A stretch of DNA of 64,000 bases from Megalonaias nervosa (lineage: Eukaryota; Mollusca; Bivalvia; Unionida; Unionidae): positions 62,001 through 126,000 of the forward strand of contig JAECUM010003199.1 of NCBI GenBank assembly GCA_016617855.1, read 5' to 3'. Shown here piece after piece: positions 63,285 through 64,000 of the stretch. Numbering within the stretch: the stretch's first letter is position 1; each line of letters starts with the position of its first letter. The translations under genes and the position numbers were made by a program. The notes beneath the pieces were generated by a model, which was not told the DNA's origin, did no database searches, and worked only from the letters and a program-made list of their open reading frames with translations.

Positions 63285-64000
63285 ATTTCATTGAGTACCC
63301 ATTATAGACTGGTCTGTGGGTACCTGGATTAAATAGCTGATATGACTATGATGAGATCTATTGATAGTAAATCCATTGGGCACTTGAGTTATCACCTTTA
63401 GACTTTTGGACACATGAGTAACCAAAGTTAGACTGTTGGACACCTGAGTTAACACAGACTGGGGGACAGATGAGTTACCATAATTACAATGTTGATGACG
63501 TGTTAACATTATTAGACTGTTGGACCCTTGAGTAACCACAGTTAGAATATTGGACACTTTAAGTTACCACAATTAGACTGTTGGACACTTGAGTAACCAA
63601 AGTTAGACTGTTAGACACCCGAATTAACACATTTAGACTATGGGACAGATGAGTTACCATAATTACAATGTTGACAACTTGAATTAACATTATTAGACTG
63701 TTGGATGCTTGAGTAACCACAATTCAACTGTTGGACATTCATGTTACCAAAGTTAGACTGGGACACTTGAGTTACCATAATTAGACCATAGAACACTTAA
63801 GTTTCCATTGTTAGACTTTTAGACATTTGAGTTATCACAATTAGAATATAGAACACTTGAGTTACCACATTGTTGAACACTTGAGTTACCATAATTAGAT
63901 GGTTGGACACTTGAATTACTACAATTGGACTGTTGGACACTTGATTTTCCACAATTAGACTGTTGGACACTTAAAGAACTATATTTTGACTATTGGAAAT
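63285..64000. repeat. ~31-bp tandem array, ~22 copies, runs off the window
   Basis: The unit is like tagactgttggacacttgag plus ttaccacaat. It continues to the last base. Confidence 0.93.

Overview
This window is animal genomic DNA, most likely from a bivalve or related mollusc. The reasons are short exons with GT-AG introns, AT-rich sequence, CpG-poor mobile-element relics, tRNA-derived SINEs and a very high load of tandem repeats. The taxon is an inference from repeat style, not from a diagnostic gene. There are no bacterial genes.

The only confident protein-coding gene runs along the + strand across almost the whole window. It is a glycoside hydrolase family 35 beta-galactosidase of the GLB1L2/GLB1L3 type (beta-galactosidase-1-like). 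Fourteen exons between 3959 and 61977 join with fully consistent splice phases into 486 residues. They cover the second half of the catalytic barrel, including both catalytic glutamates, and nearly all of the C-terminal beta domains. The signal peptide and N-terminal third lie upstream of base 1, and the last exon lies beyond base 64000. The gene is therefore longer than 58 kb for about 1.5 kb of visible coding sequence.

The introns hold: (1) about 30 minisatellites with units of 19 to 73 bp, together roughly a quarter of the window by summing my coordinates; (2) DNA transposons: a 3.1-kb hAT relic (21127-24204), two pogo/Tigger-like TIR elements (9869-11442 and 48513-50148) plus a decayed third copy (52464-53010), and a Harbinger-like MITE (26369-26557); (3) retroelement relics: a Penelope-like GIY-YIG remnant with a hammerhead-like core (4930-5330, minus), an L1/Tx1-like reverse transcriptase (37460-38240, minus), and two tyrosine-recombinase (DIRS/Ngaro-like) relics (53090-54530 and 60090-61100); (4) SINEs: one CA-tailed family (five copies, all on +), one CAA-tailed family (one + and one - copy), and one older tRNA-SINE; (5) two roughly 1-kb tandem duplications (34460-36505 and 56540-59330) that date SINE insertions; (6) older dispersed repeats of about 130-150 bp.

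The most striking pattern is that tandem repeats repeatedly include real splice junctions of this gene. The acceptor of exon 1 is present four times (73-bp period), and the donors of exons 3, 8 and 11 are each duplicated or sit at the head of an array. The second half of exon 14 with its donor is followed by two decayed tandem copies. Exon 12 may be a sixth case. The exon-11 array keeps the reading frame open for about 285 residues as a cysteine-rich 12-residue repeat. A second pattern is that TIR transposons sit inside pre-existing TA-rich tandem arrays, splitting them.
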